A stretch of 37,500 nucleotides of DNA from Neocallimastix lanati (nom. inval.) (taxonomy: Eukaryota > Neocallimastigomycota > Neocallimastigomycetes > Neocallimastigales > Neocallimastigaceae): contig JACVTC010000138.1 of NCBI GenBank assembly GCA_016946835.1, positions 1 through 37,500 of the forward strand, written 5' to 3'. The notes under the pieces are model-generated. The model ran no database searches and was not told where the DNA came from. It saw only the letters and a list, made by a program, of their open reading frames with translations. Positions 1 through 8,658 of this stretch are shown here, piece by piece. Each line of letters opens with the position of its first letter. Within the stretch, counting starts at the first letter, position 1. Made by a program: the position numbers and the translations under genes.

Positions 1-842
1 ATATAAAAACATAATATAAATAAAATACACGTGACGTCAAATGTATCATTGAAATTAATTATTAATATAAACCTTATTTTATTAATATTCTCAGAATTAT
101 TAGGCCTAAGATAACCCTTTAAATATTAACAAGATTTATATTAATTATTAATTTTTAAATATATATATATTATATATTAAATAAATAATATTTTAATTAT
201 TGAAATGTAAATAACTGAAATTGAGATTTCAATTCAGTTATAATTTCAACAAAAGAATTAATTATTAATATAATTAAATATTTTTAATTAATTCTTTACA
301 CAATAATGATACAATTAATTTAAAAAGTATCATAAAATATGGGAAAAGCAAGAGGGAATTAATCAAGAAATATCGTATTTATGAAATAGTATAATAATTA
401 TTATATATTTATATAATACACTCAAATTATTATTTTAGAATATAATGTTCATTTTATTATGTTTATTTATTAAAATTATTCACTTTATTATATTTATTTA
501 TTCAAATAATTATTCACTATTATTCATTCTCAATTAATACATTTCAATAAAAATAAAAACACAACATTTTTTTATATAATTAAAACTTCCTAATTTTTAT
601 CTTATTATTCTCTATATTATTATTATTTAAAATTTGTACTTTTACATAATTAATTATATTATATATATTTTTATAATAAACTTATATTAATAATAAAATA
701 ATAAAATAATTTTATAATATTATATCTTATTAAATATTAATTTTAACTTATTTAGAAAATATTAATAATAAAATTATTTACAATAATATTTAAAATAATA
801 ATTATATCACTTTACATTCTTATTAAATATCTCGTATCAATA
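1..842. other. AT-rich flank left of the retrotransposon, no gene
   Basis: No open frame or RNA gene is recognised here. The stretch is A/T runs with three short hairpins close together: 212-219 with 233-240 (8 bp), 252-264 with 285-297 (13 bp perfect), and 306-312 with 327-333 (7 bp). In DNA this AT-rich, hairpins of this size arise fairly often by chance, so they are recorded as structure only. The last bases before 843 are repeated after 9733 and contain the insertion target. Confidence 0.6.
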
Positions 843-1895
843 TGTTATGGTTCGAGGAATTCAAAAAAAAAATTATATAATATTAAAACACAAAAAAAAA
901 AATTTTATTCTTTCACAATAATTTTTATTTATTTATTATATTTTTATTTTAATTTTTATTTTATTTTTATTATTATTTTTTATTTATTTATTTTATTTTT
1001 ATTTTATTTTTATTATTATTTTTATTTATTTATTTTATTTTTATTTTATTTTTATTATTATTTTTATTTATTTTTATTTATTTTTTTTTATTTATTTATT
1101 TTTTTTATTTATTTATTTTTATTATTTCTATTTTTATTTTCTTTTTTTTTTTTTTTTTCTCTCCCCTAAAAAGGGGTTCCAAGGTAGTCAATTTATATCT
1201 TTTTGAAGATATAAAAGTAGCAAAGCCTCTGGAAGTAGTTGAAGAGATGGAAAAAACAATAGATTTTTAAATCTTATTGATTATTTCCTTATTGTAATAA
1301 ATAGAAATTTTATTATTTCCTAATATTCAAATTAACCAAAATAAATCTATAATATAAAAGATGCATTATAGATAAGAATTAAACAAAAAAAAGAGAAGCA
1401 GTATTACAATAAAATTGAATACTTTAACTTAATTTTGATACTAATTTAATATGTAATCTTATATATTAATTTGAATGACATAATAGAAAATAAAATACAT
1501 TTATTAATATATGAAAAATCTTTTACAATTTTAAATACAGAAAAATTTATTTTATTTATTTCTTTCATTTCAATTATTTCTTAATTCGAAAGACAGAAAT
1601 ATTGATAAAGTTATTTAAGTTGTTTATATACAGGAATTATTCCTTATTTAGAAAAATAATACTAAAAGTAATTAGTACTATGTTATTTCTAAACTCTCAT
1701 AAATTTAATTTACCTTTATAAGGAATGAACATAAATTTAAATTAAATTTTATGTATAAACTTAAATTTTCAGATCAAATAATATAGTAAAATTATTAATG
1801 TAAAGAATACATAAATTTATTAATATTTTAAAAATCACATTGACTATATTAAAAGGTTTTTAATAAGAATCAATTTATTACTTCATTCTTTATCA
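843..1895 (-). repeat. 3' LTR of the retrotransposon (left copy)
   Basis: This is the downstream LTR in element sense. It matches 8659-9733 almost base for base outside a T-rich segment. Single-base differences from the other copy occur at about 1246, 1676 and 1838, with small length changes in homopolymers. The segment at 905-1155 is a T-rich minisatellite of TTTTATT and TTATTATT units. Next to it lies a small GC-containing patch at about 1163-1240 with a CCCCT/AGGGG hairpin and a TATATCTT/AAGATATA hairpin, the most likely place for promoter or RNA-end signals. The boundary with the interior is at CA|CGATG near 1895. Confidence 0.93.
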
Positions 1896-1907
1896 CGATG
1901 CCCCCGC
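1896..1907 (-). promoter_or_regulatory. Polypurine-tract-like G run for plus-strand priming
   Basis: Immediately inside the 3' LTR the sense strand reads GCGGGGGCATCG and then the LTR start TGATAAAG. A short G-rich run directly next to the 3' LTR is where Ty3/Gypsy elements prime second-strand DNA. It is one of very few G5 runs in this AT-rich window, which supports function. The exact cleavage point is not determinable from sequence. Confidence 0.7.
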
Positions 1908-1918
1908 TAAGACTCAAG

Positions 1919-4900
1919 CTATATTGTAGCTGAGTTATATTTTACTATATTTTTGAGGTGTACATTCCGATTTAATAATATTCCTGAATTTGGATCAGCT
2001 AACGTAACTGTATTAAACTTTTTCTTGATTACTTTTAAAGGTCCATTAAAATAAGGTTCTAGTTTAGTTCTACTAAAGTTTCTAACTAGGACTAAATCTC
2101 CCTCCTTGATTTCCTTAGCCTGATTCATACTTTGTTTTTCTTCTCGTCTAACAGCCCAATATTTATTTGCATTTTTCACATTTTCTGATGCTTCTATGGT
2201 CCATCTATAATGAGATATAAACTTTTCCAATAGAATTTCATCAGAAGATTTATTTATACCTTTAGTCGGTCTTGCAGCTATATCAAAAGGTTGTTGGTCT
2301 TCACGACCATAAACTAATTCAAAACTAGAATGGTTAGTGGTACTATTTTTAACAGTTCTTAAAGCCCAGAGAGCAGAGGGTAATACCTCATCCCAATCTT
2401 TATTTTTCGTCCCAAGCAATCTAAGGAGTTTACCAATTTCTTTATTACGATTTTCCGTAAGTCCATTAGATTCGGGATGATATGTTGTAACAAATTTTAT
2501 ATATACATCATATAGATCTAAAAATATTTTAGTCATATCTGATGTAAATTGGGCACCATTATCGGTGGTAATTACTTGGGGAACTCCATGACGAGAAAAT
2601 ACGTTAATAAGGAACTTAATTACGTCTTTAGAAGTGATATTTTCAGTGGGTTCTGCTTCTACCCACTTAGTGAAATAATCAACAGCTACTATTATATATT
2701 GATTATTACTTCTAGTTTTAACCAGTGGACCGATAATGTCCAAACCAAGATGTACAAAAGGTCCTTCCACTTTAGTAGGTAGATTTTCTGTAGGCTCTGG
2801 ATAAGGTTGTGGTCGATTTAATTGACATTTTTCACACTTACTGACAACACGTTTAACATCATTCACCATGTCGTTCCAATAATAACTCTTACGTAAACGT
2901 TGATAAGTCTTATAATAACCATCGTGTCCAATATTATGAGCCTCTAATATTAATTTTATTCTTTCATTAAGATCGGTTACTAATTTTCTATAATTGTTAC
3001 CATCAATAAAGTAGTCAATACCATCAATAGTGGTGAATTTTTCATTGATAAAATCATGTATTACTTTGGATAATAAGGCTTCATTTTCATCATTCGTAAT
3101 ATCATGGTTAATTATTTTCGTAGCTAAAACTACATTTTCTTTATTATTTTTCATTCGGGATAGGGCATCAGCAAGCACATTCTTTTTACCGGTTTCATAT
3201 CTAATGTCTACACCAAGCATACTAGCTGTTAAACACCATCTAGTTTGCCTTGCATTATGTGGTTCCTTATTTTTGAACAACCCTAGTAACGGTTTATGGT
3301 CCGTATATACAATAGTTGGTATTGGATTTCCATCTATATACGGTTTTAATTTAGTTATACAATAATATAGGGCAGCACCTTCTAGGTCCGTTATACCATA
3401 ATGCTTTTCTGCTCTGGTCAAACTTCTACTAATAAAGTGAATAGGGTGTTCTTTTCCAGTTTCATTATCTTTTTGTAATAACACACCTCCTATTCCATCA
3501 TAAGAAGCATCGGTACGTATAATAAATTCTTTATCAAACTGAGGGAAACTTAATATGGGTGCATTTATTAGTTTTTCTTTCAGTACTTCAAACGATTTTT
3601 GGTGTTCACTAGTCCAAACATACTTCACACCTTTCCTTAATAATTTACACAAACACGCAGTAATTTGTGAATATTTATCGATGAAATTTCTATAGTATCC
3701 AACAGCTCCTAAAAATGAACGTAATTCATGGATGTCCTGAGGGGGTTTCCAATCTCTGATAACCTCGATTTTACTATCAAGAGGTTTTAAGCCTTTAGTG
3801 GTTAATCTATGCCCCAAAACATTCACTTCTGTTTTCATGAAGTGACACTTTTCAATATTAAGTTTTAATCTATTTTCTTTGAGTATGGATAAAACTTGTT
3901 GAATATGTTGGAGGTGTTCTTCAACTGTTTTAGAGTATATAAGTATATCATCGATAAAATTATAAACACACTTTCCTATTAAAGGAAATAGGATTCTATT
4001 CATTTCTCTTTGAAAGGTTGCAGGAGCGTTGGTTAAACCAAATGGCATAACTTTAAATTGGTAGTTACCAAACTTAGTGGTGAAAGTTGTTATACCAATA
4101 CTTTCTTCCTCCATTAAAATTTGGTGATATCCAGAGTATAAGTCAATGGTAGTGAAGATAGTTGCACCATTGAGACTATCAAAAATTTCATCAATGTATG
4201 GTATAGAATAAGAATCCTTTATAGTAGAATCATTAACCTTCCTATAATCTACACACATACGCCATTTCCCATTAGGCTTTGGTACTAGAACAATAGGCGA
4301 AGACCATTCAGAATTTGAAGGCTCAATTAACTTTTTATTAATTAACTTAGTTAATTCTTCCTTTAAAATATCTGTCTTTAATTTTGTTAGCCGATAAGCT
4401 CTTTGTTTTATAGGTTTGGTACCAGCTTTTAGATTTATTTTGTGTGGTGAAAGCAATGATGGTGTTAATTCCTCAGACGACGTAGCAACAATTTCTATAT
4501 TGTCCTCTAATAGGTGTATTATATCAGTTCTATATTTTTCATTTAGAGTATTCATAAATATTGTATTATGTATATATTCCATAGGTGGTAATCCTTCTAA
4601 TTTCTTTAATTCCCCACCAGCATATTTTTCCTTACTATTATCCTCAAGTAATTTGTTAACACTACAAATATATTTTTCGTCAATTGCAGAATTATTTATT
4701 GGTGTAATAGAACTGATAGTATCATCCATGTTATATTTACATAAGCAATTATTTAAGGGATTAATAAATAATCTATTATCAACTATAGTTTTTAAATTAA
4801 TTAGCATGTCATAAAATGGTTCCTCTTTTTCTACAATTCGGAAATCAATTAACAATGAAAGCTCATTAATTTTCACAGGTATCCTAACGACTATTCCTTC

Positions 4901-6121
4901 AGAGTATTCATCGTCTCTAGTGGCAAGCATTATTCTACCACAACTATGACCAACAACGGTATATTGGTATGGTAGAGAATTATAATATTTTTGTGACATA
5001 ATATTTAAATTACTACACGTATCAATATGTAATTTTCCAGATACACCATCAACAGAGGCATCTACCATTGCAATATCCTCCTCTGTTATTTCTGTACTTT
5101 TACTTTTATAGTTATGATCAACATTATTAACTAATGTTGTAGTAGCAACTACATTATTAATAGCGCCAACAACATTAGTGGTGGCTTTTACTAGTTTTAA
5201 ACCTTGGAAAACTTGACTTCTTATTTTAGGCGCAGCATTCCAAAGCTGTCCAAAGGTAATATTACACTTGGTATTGTTTAAATCATCCCATACATCATAT
5301 TCCTTATAATTAGAAAGCATTTTAATAATTCGATTTACCCGAGGTATTTTCATACTATTATTATTATCATTATTATTATTATTATTAATACCATCTGTAT
5401 TAATTAATTTATTCAATATATTTTTATTATTCGTTACATGATTATTATCGATAATAGTTTCATTATTATTAATATTAATAGTATTATTATTATTAATATC
5501 ATTTACGACTGGGGTTTTTCTAATAGTTCCATTGTTTCTATTATTAGGATTACTAGTATTATTATTATTATTTTTGTCTTTTTTTCTTTCTCTAGTTTGG
5601 TTAATTTCCCTTGGAGCTTCTACATTATCAACTTTTGAAGTTATTTCCTCTTTATTAGTAATTAAGTTTACATTAGACTGACTGGATGATGCAGTTTCGA
5701 ATTCTTTAGAATTAGTACTAGATTTCAAAAATCTTTCTTTATCACGTATTGCTTTTTCAATTTTCTTTTCTTTATTGATATTTGGTTGCATAATTATTGA
5801 TGTTTGCAACTGTTTCTTATGAGGTATCACCTCTTCAGTTTCCAATTCTCTTTCTTTTCTTTTTCTTAATGCAGGAGTGTTTATAGGTCGTGGATTATCA
5901 CGTAGGCTTTTATGAATTTTCCTTCCTTTTCCATTATCTAACTCAACATCACTTTCATCAAGTTTTCTTTTTGCCGCACCGACAAAATATTCTCCTACCT
6001 GATCATGACTTTTGATAGTATAATCCACTCTGTAGTCTTTACTTTCTGCATCAGAAGAATTGGAAGTATATTTTAATGAAGCTATTTTTTTGATGGGAGT
6101 GCTTCCTCTCCCTTCTACTGG
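1919..6121 (-). CDS. pol: Pol polyprotein: protease, reverse transcriptase, RNase H, integrase
   Basis: The frame is open from the gag frameshift site to a TAG, 1400 codons numbered from the first codon after the shift. There is no ATG near its start; the first possible initiators are non-ATG, so it is read as Gag-Pol. Residues 1-330 are a basic, Asn-rich linker. A retropepsin-like domain follows at about 355-460, with DTC at 367-369 where DTG is expected. Reverse transcriptase lies at about 585-770, with catalytic Asp 660 (TIDLYSGYHQ) and FIDD at 722-725. RNase H lies at about 865-980, with Asp 871 and the TDHKPL motif. Integrase has an HHCC zinc finger (His1062, His1066, Cys1096, Cys1099) and a D,D-35-E core (Asp1128, Asp1187, Glu1223). 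A GPL motif near 1360 is the GPY/F-type module. The gene copies element RNA and inserts the DNA into host chromosomes. It looks full length and intact. Confidence 0.95.
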   Translation of the reverse strand, partial: PVEGRGSTPIKKIASLKYTSNSSDAESKDYRVDYTIKSHDQVGEYFVGAAKRKLDESDVELDNGKGRKIHKSLRDNPRPINTPALRKRKERELETEEVIPHKKQLQTSIIMQPNINKEKKIEKAIRDKERFLKSSTNSKEFETASSSQSNVNLITNKEEITSKVDNVEAPREINQTRERKKDKNNNNNTSNPNNRNNGTIRKTPVVNDINNNNTININNNETIIDNNHVTNNKNILNKLINTDGINNNNNNDNNNSMKIPRVNRIIKMLSNYKEYDVWDDLNNTKCNITFGQLWNAAPKIRSQVFQGLKLVKATTNVVGAINNVVATTTLVNNVDHNYKSKSTEITEEDIAMVDASVDGVSGKLHIDTCSNLNIMSQKYYNSLPYQYTVVGHSCGRIMLATRDDEYSEGIVVRIPVKINELSLLIDFRIVEKEEPFYDMLINLKTIVDNRLFINPLNNCLCKYNMDDTISSITPINNSAIDEKYICSVNKLLEDNSKEKYAGGELKKLEGLPPMEYIHNTIFMNTLNEKYRTDIIHLLEDNIEIVATSSEELTPSLLSPHKINLKAGTKPIKQRAYRLTKLKTDILKEELTKLINKKLIEPSNSEWSSPIVLVPKPNGKWRMCVDYRKVNDSTIKDSYSIPYIDEIFDSLNGATIFTTIDLYSGYHQILMEEESIGITTFTTKFGNYQFKVMPFGLTNAPATFQREMNRILFPLIGKCVYNFIDDILIYSKTVEEHLQHIQQVLSILKENRLKLNIEKCHFMKTEVNVLGHRLTTKGLKPLDSKIEVIRDWKPPQDIHELRSFLGAVGYYRNFIDKYSQITACLCKLLRKGVKYVWTSEHQKSFEVLKEKLINAPILSFPQFDKEFIIRTDASYDGIGGVLLQKDNETGKEHPIHFISRSLTRAEKHYGITDLEGAALYYCITKLKPYIDGNPIPTIVYTDHKPLLGLFKNKEPHNARQTRWCLTASMLGVDIRYETGKKNVLADALSRMKNNKENVVLATKIINHDITNDENEALLSKVIHDFINEKFTTIDGIDYFIDGNNYRKLVTDLNERIKLILEAHNIGHDGYYKTYQRLRKSYYWNDMVNDVKRVVSKCEKCQLNRPQPYPEPTENLPTKVEGPFVHLGLDIIGPLVKTRSNNQYIIVAVDYFTKWVEAEPTENITSKDVIKFLINVFSRHGVPQVITTDNGAQFTSDMTKIFLDLYDVYIKFVTTYHPESNGLTENRNKEIGKLLRLLGTKNKDWDEVLPSALWALRTVKNSTTNHSSFELVYGREDQQPFDIAARPTKGINKSSDEILLEKFISHYRWTIEASENVKNANKYWAVRREEKQSMNQAKEIKEGDLVLVRNFSRTKLEPYFNGPLKVIKKKFNTVTLADPNSGILLNRNVHLKNIVKYNSATI

Positions 6122-6127
6122 TTTAAA
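6078..6127 (-). promoter_or_regulatory. -1 ribosomal frameshift signal: slippery heptamer plus H-type pseudoknot
   Basis: The heptamer T TTA AAC (6127-6121, sense) lies in the gag frame, two codons before the gag stop, and pol is in the -1 frame. This matches the X XXY YYZ rule exactly. After an 8-base spacer (6120-6113) comes stem 1, GGGAG (6112-6108) with CTCCC (6099-6095). Its loop contains GAAGC (6105-6101), which pairs with GCTTC (6082-6078) to make stem 2. Loop 1 is AG, one A separates the stems, and loop 3 is a 12-base A-rich strand (6094-6083). This is a textbook H-type pseudoknot with normal spacing. It would let a fraction of ribosomes make Gag-Pol and set the Gag:Pol ratio. Frameshift efficiency cannot be judged here. 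Confidence 0.88.
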
Positions 6128-7074
6128 GGTCCTTTGGAAAAAATCTGTTTCTTATTTTCTTCTATAATGGCTTGTAGTTTGGGACAATGTTGTTGATAAT
6201 GTCCAGGTTCCTTACAGAAGAAACAGGTTTTGACGGTAGAGTTTCTTGGTCCACGTGTAAGGTTCTCCCTTTCACTTTCATCAGAAACTTTCCTATTGTC
6301 CCTGTTTTCATAAGTATTTCTTGGTGGTGAACTACGACTCTTATTATAATTATTATTATTATTGTTGGAAACATTTCTATTAGGACTTGGTACACGATGT
6401 AACCTCACAGCAAGTCTATCCACTTTTTCTGCAATTTCATAAGCCTTTGAAAGTGGTATATCATCAATTAAAGTTACTCTTTTCCAGGCCTCAATATTAT
6501 TCTCAAGTGCATCAGCATAGTCCAAGATACTGATTTGTTTTTTGTGAGTTTTATCTAATTTTAAATATAATGTCCGATATCTTTTATTAAAATCCCTTAC
6601 TTTTTCATTTCTACCAATTTTAAGAGCACGCAATTCCCTTAATAAGGTATTCTGATCTTCCTTTGCCCCATAGAATACTTCAAGAGCGTTGACGATCTCG
6701 ACAAAAGAAGGATAACGGTTAGTTCTAACACTATCATTACTAGAACTACTTGAACTAGTAGAGCTACTGGTGCTAGATCCTGACATCTCACCAGTATCAG
6801 TGGAACCATTCAATTCTACATCTTCTTCTGCTGTAGTAGCAGGTAGTTCTAATTCTTGGATAATTTGTCTTGGTTCACCAGTAGACGTTAATAGGCAAGC
6901 AACAAAAATAGTTTTTGGATCAGTGATATTTTGTAATTGGATCCATAACTCAATTTCAGAAGCCCAAGATTTTATATCCAAATGGTCCTTGTTTAATTTA
7001 TCAACATATTTTAGTTCCTTTTTAAGATCTTTAAATGAAGGAACATTAGTAGTATCATTAGTAACTGAAGCCAT
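6115..7074 (-). CDS. gag: Gag capsid/nucleocapsid protein
   Basis: A 319-residue protein starts at the ATG at 7074, chosen because the upstream extension has only a TTG start and because AGAAATATGGC places A at -3 and G at +4. Residues ~1-75 and ~110-220 form the charged helical Ty3/Gypsy Gag core, interrupted at ~80-115 by an acidic, Ser-rich low-complexity segment. A basic Asn/Arg/Ser-rich stretch at ~225-280 precedes one CCHC zinc knuckle, CFFCKEPGHYQQHC, near 285-298, the RNA-binding motif of retroelement nucleocapsids. The protein should assemble the particle and package element RNA. It ends GPLNQ-stop, and its last codons overlap the frameshift heptamer. The sense mRNA has a 45-base A-tract shortly upstream of the start. 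Confidence 0.93.
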   Translation of the reverse strand: MASVTNDTTNVPSFKDLKKELKYVDKLNKDHLDIKSWASEIELWIQLQNITDPKTIFVACLLTSTGEPRQIIQELELPATTAEEDVELNGSTDTGEMSGSSTSSSTSSSSSSNDSVRTNRYPSFVEIVNALEVFYGAKEDQNTLLRELRALKIGRNEKVRDFNKRYRTLYLKLDKTHKKQISILDYADALENNIEAWKRVTLIDDIPLSKAYEIAEKVDRLAVRLHRVPSPNRNVSNNNNNNYNKSRSSPPRNTYENRDNRKVSDESERENLTRGPRNSTVKTCFFCKEPGHYQQHCPKLQAIIEENKKQIFSKGPLNQ

Positions 7075-7132
7075 ATTTCTTGAGTAGAAATTATACAGTA
7101 ATATAGGTAAAATATTCAAAATAAAAATAATA

Positions 7133-7135
<3 letters not shown>

Positions 7136-7180
<45 letters not shown>
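7136..7180 (-). repeat. 45-base poly(A) tract (sense) upstream of the gag start
   Basis: An uninterrupted T45 on the plus strand gives A45 in the element RNA, ending about 60 bases before the gag ATG. Other sense A-tracts in the leader are at 7315-7336 (22), 7713-7750 (38) and 8553-8582 (30). The host sequence is rich in such runs, so chance drift is possible, but the tract is in a young, intact element. Confidence 0.8.
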
Positions 7181-7184
<4 letters not shown>

Positions 7185-7230
7185 GTGTGTGAGTATGTTA
7201 TAGATATATATAATATAGTATTAGAATTTA

Positions 7231-7297
7231 TAAGTTTACAAACACTTCAGAGATTAGAAAAAAAAAATTGGTAAGTTTACAAACACTTCAGAGATTA
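7231..7297. repeat. Two direct copies of a 26-base leader motif
   Basis: TAAGTTTACAAACACTTCAG and the next six bases occur identically at 7231-7256 and 7272-7297, 41 bases apart. They lie between two A-tracts of the leader. The 41-base period is close to the spacing of the hairpin array just upstream in sense. Function unknown. Confidence 0.85.
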
Positions 7298-7418
7298 AAA
7301 AAAATAAGTAAAAATTTTTTTTTTTTTTTTTTTTTTGTTTTGTTTTATTTTGATATCCAAGATTAAAATATTTTATAATTATTGTTTATTAAATTATATC
7401 TTTATAGTTATTTATATG

Positions 7419-7627
7419 AGGTTCGAAATACACTTCGACCACCTACAAGAAATATATTTTTAGGTTCGAATAACACTCGACCACCTAAGGAAATTTTATA
7501 TTATTGGTTCGAATACCTTTCGATCACCAATAGAAGATATAATTATATTAAGGTTATAAGCTCGAATGACACTTCGACCACTTATAATGATAATTATTTG
7601 GTTCAAGATACACCTCGACAACCAAAT
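7419..7627 (-). repeat. Array of five related RNA hairpins in the retrotransposon leader
   Basis: Five imperfect repeats each fold into a hairpin: 7419-7444, 7460-7488, 7503-7531, 7554-7587 and 7596-7627. Start-to-start spacing is 41, 43, 51 and 42 bases. Read on the plus strand, the inner part is conserved (TCGAA, short loop, TTCGA), while the outer stem changes on both sides together: TTAGG/CCTAA, ATTGG/CCAAT, TTATAAG/CTTATAA, ATTTGG/CCAAAT. Two plus-strand A/C mismatches (7561 with 7580, 7605 with 7616) become G-U pairs in the minus strand, which is the element's RNA sense. This pattern suggests selection on RNA structure in the leader. Possible roles are packaging, dimerisation or translation control; none can be assigned. 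Open frames crossing it on either strand look spurious. Confidence 0.8.
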
Positions 7628-7708
7628 CAAACAGGTAGTAAAAAAAAATATAGTAGTCTTTCTTCTTTGGCTCAATTTCACTTAACCACAGAGTAAGAAC
7701 AGTAAACA

Positions 7709-7751
<43 letters not shown>

Positions 7752-7869
7752 GAATTCAGTACACTAGAATTTCTTATATGTAGCACGGAATAAATTAATT
7801 GCTAAATTAAAAAAAATTAATATGGAAAATTTATAAATATTTCTTATATATATATTATTAGCTTTATAT

Positions 7870-8060
7870 TATTTTCGGATCCGCAGATTCTTTACAGGGC
7901 CGTTCGACCTCCACTATTGAACCGTCAGAATAGTGAATATAACAGAGTAGTGTGTGCCTGTACGAACACGGGACCTTACCACTTTTTCTATTCTGTTATC
8001 ACTTGTATCACTAAACCTTATTCAATAATGCTCTACTACCTCCCTATGTGTAAAGCAATC
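7870..8060 (-). other. GC-richer folded block in the retrotransposon leader
   Basis: Base composition here is much less AT-biased than the surroundings. Two adjacent stems are visible: CACTATT (7912-7918) with AATAGTG (7929-7935), and ATAACAGA (7939-7946) with TCTGTTAT (7992-7999). The second encloses a smaller GTGT/ACAC pairing. No open frame of note covers it. It sits 600-790 bases downstream of the primer-binding site in sense, a plausible place for a packaging or internal-entry element. Function is not known. Confidence 0.55.
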
Positions 8061-8548
8061 CTTCTCCTATTCTCTAATATAAACGTCTAATTTTTATATC
8101 TATATATATCAACAGTCTTGGTATCAATATATAGATACTATATATATGTATATATTTATAAATTTGAATTTATAATTTCAATTATAATATAATTTAGTCG
8201 ATAATATAAATACGAATTACTATATACACTTAATTGTAACAAAGCCTTAAGCTAAGGAGTTTTTCATCCAACAGCCGCCGATTACAATAAGTTATAAATT
8301 GTATAAAAGTATTCTTATATTAATGAATAAATGTATAATATAATTAAATTATTATTCTTACTAATTAGTACTTGACAGGAATAAATATTTCAAAGTTTTA
8401 TATCACACTGTTTCTCTTGCACAAACAGAAATATAACAACTTTGTTGAATGAAATTATTTATCCAACTAATATAGTAAGGACGTAGGTGCTACTTTAAAT
8501 TATTAATATTTATTTATGTATATATTATATTTCTATATTATTGTAAAA

Positions 8549-8584
<36 letters not shown>

Positions 8585-8633
8585 TTAAATAAAATTATTA
8601 TGTATGTTTTAATATTAGTTTTTAATTTTGAAA
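8061..8633. other. Remaining leader between GC-rich block and primer-binding site
   Basis: This is AT-rich, non-coding leader of the retrotransposon. It includes a T30 run (8553-8582, A30 in sense) and short patches with normal composition near 8240-8285 and 8400-8490. No gene or conserved motif is recognised. The 163-residue open frame starting at 8516 on the plus strand is a translation of the T-rich LTR minisatellite and is not counted. Confidence 0.5.
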
Positions 8634-8651
8634 TCCCCGATATCTCCACCA
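8634..8651 (-). promoter_or_regulatory. Primer-binding site for a tRNA primer
   Basis: Seven bases inside the 5' LTR the sense strand begins TGGTGGAGATATCGGGGA. The initial TGG complements the universal CCA end of tRNAs, and the rest would pair with an acceptor strand TATCTCC followed by discriminator A. This is the expected position and form of a minus-strand primer site. It does not match the tRNA-Glu gene in this window, whose acceptor end is GTGCGGAG. I cannot name the primer tRNA. Confidence 0.7.
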
Positions 8652-8658
8652 AACTTTA

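Noticed and set aside
7382-7696. 104-residue plus-strand frame and a 61-residue minus frame over the hairpin array
   Set aside because: The repeats vary as RNA stems, not as codons, and the plus frame is antisense to the element.
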